From the NCBI GenBank assembly GCA_034437615.1, contig DAOTTW010000412.1:1-15259 (forward strand): a stretch of DNA of 15,259 nucleotides, read 5' to 3'. The notes under the pieces are model-generated. The model saw only the letters and a program-made list of their open reading frames with translations. It ran no database searches and was not told the DNA's origin. The number at the start of each line of letters is the position of its first letter. Position 1 is the first letter of the stretch. The stretch is from DAOTTW01 sp034437615. GTDB taxonomy: Bacteria; Chloroflexota; Anaerolineae; Aggregatilineales; Phototrophicaceae. The translations under genes and the position numbers were made by a program. Below, piece after piece: positions 15,190 through 15,259 of the stretch.

Positions 15190-15259
15190 GGCCCTCACCC
15201 CCTCAATCCCCCTCTCCCGACCGCCGCTGCGCGGCTAGGAGAGGGGGAGGCAGGCCGTT
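15190..15259. repeat. Dispersed intergenic inverted repeat (C-rich/G-rich), cut by window end
   Basis: A compound palindrome. CCCCCTCTCC (15208-15217) pairs perfectly with GGAGAGGGGG (15238-15247), enclosing an inner GCCGC/GCGGC hairpin (15223-15235). A CCCTCACCCCCT tract lies to the left, and short GGCC sequences sit at both ends (15190-15193 and 15253-15256). From general recollection, similar CCCTCACCCCC...CTCTCCC elements occur many times per genome between genes in several bacterial groups, including Chloroflexota. It is too far from a stop codon to be an obvious terminator, and whether it extends further right is not visible. The bases between the methyltransferase start and this element hold no other clear feature. 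Confidence 0.65.

Overview
The window looks like ordinary chromosome from a bacterium of the Chloroflexota, probably Anaerolineae-like. This assignment is an inference from gene style, not from a marker gene. The indicators are a large serine recombinase with a decayed zinc ribbon, a Uma2-type protein, long Thr/Ala/Pro-rich exported proteins built on an ATATALA motif, cohesin- and dockerin-like modules outside an obvious cellulosome, and a C-rich/G-rich dispersed intergenic repeat at the right edge. No rRNA, CRISPR array or transposase was seen.

Layout from left to right. (1) 47-1723 (+) is a large serine recombinase whose stop codon lies one base from the 3' end of a tRNA-Lys(UUU) gene on the other strand (1725-1796). 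The tRNA has a near-consensus promoter, and its hairpin/T-run terminator lies inside the recombinase's last codons. This is the layout expected at the end of an integrated element, whose body would extend left of the window. (2) 1896-4427 (-) encodes the ATP-dependent protease Lon, with all catalytic motifs present and a small 18-bp tandem repeat in the linker. (3) 4624-10291 holds three consecutive exported proteins of cell-surface type: a membrane-anchored protein with Ca-binding/FlgD-Ig-like TPNxDGxxD repeats (+), a membrane-anchored ATATALA-repeat protein (-), and a secreted protein with cohesin-like, CARDB-like, dockerin-like and second cohesin-like regions (-). Hairpin terminators separate them. 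(4) 10398-11852 (-) is a putative kinase of the aminoglycoside-phosphotransferase fold with a degenerate Nudix-like N-terminus. It is divergent from 11984-12760 (+), which joins a domain resembling the ribosomal L7/L12 C-terminal domain to a second uncharacterised domain and is followed after 20 bp by a Uma2/DUF820 gene. (5) 13353-15085 (-) carries a class I SAM methyltransferase followed by pfkB (phosphofructokinase II), probably co-transcribed. The window ends in a long inverted repeat.

Lon and pfkB are housekeeping genes. The surface proteins in the middle could act together in adhesion or envelope assembly, but this rests only on adjacency and domain type. I do not see a convincing multi-gene defence or biosynthetic system. 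The most unusual items are single-protein architectures: the L12-like fusion, the Nudix-like/APH kinase fusion, the ATATALA-repeat protein and the protein carrying both cohesin- and dockerin-like modules.
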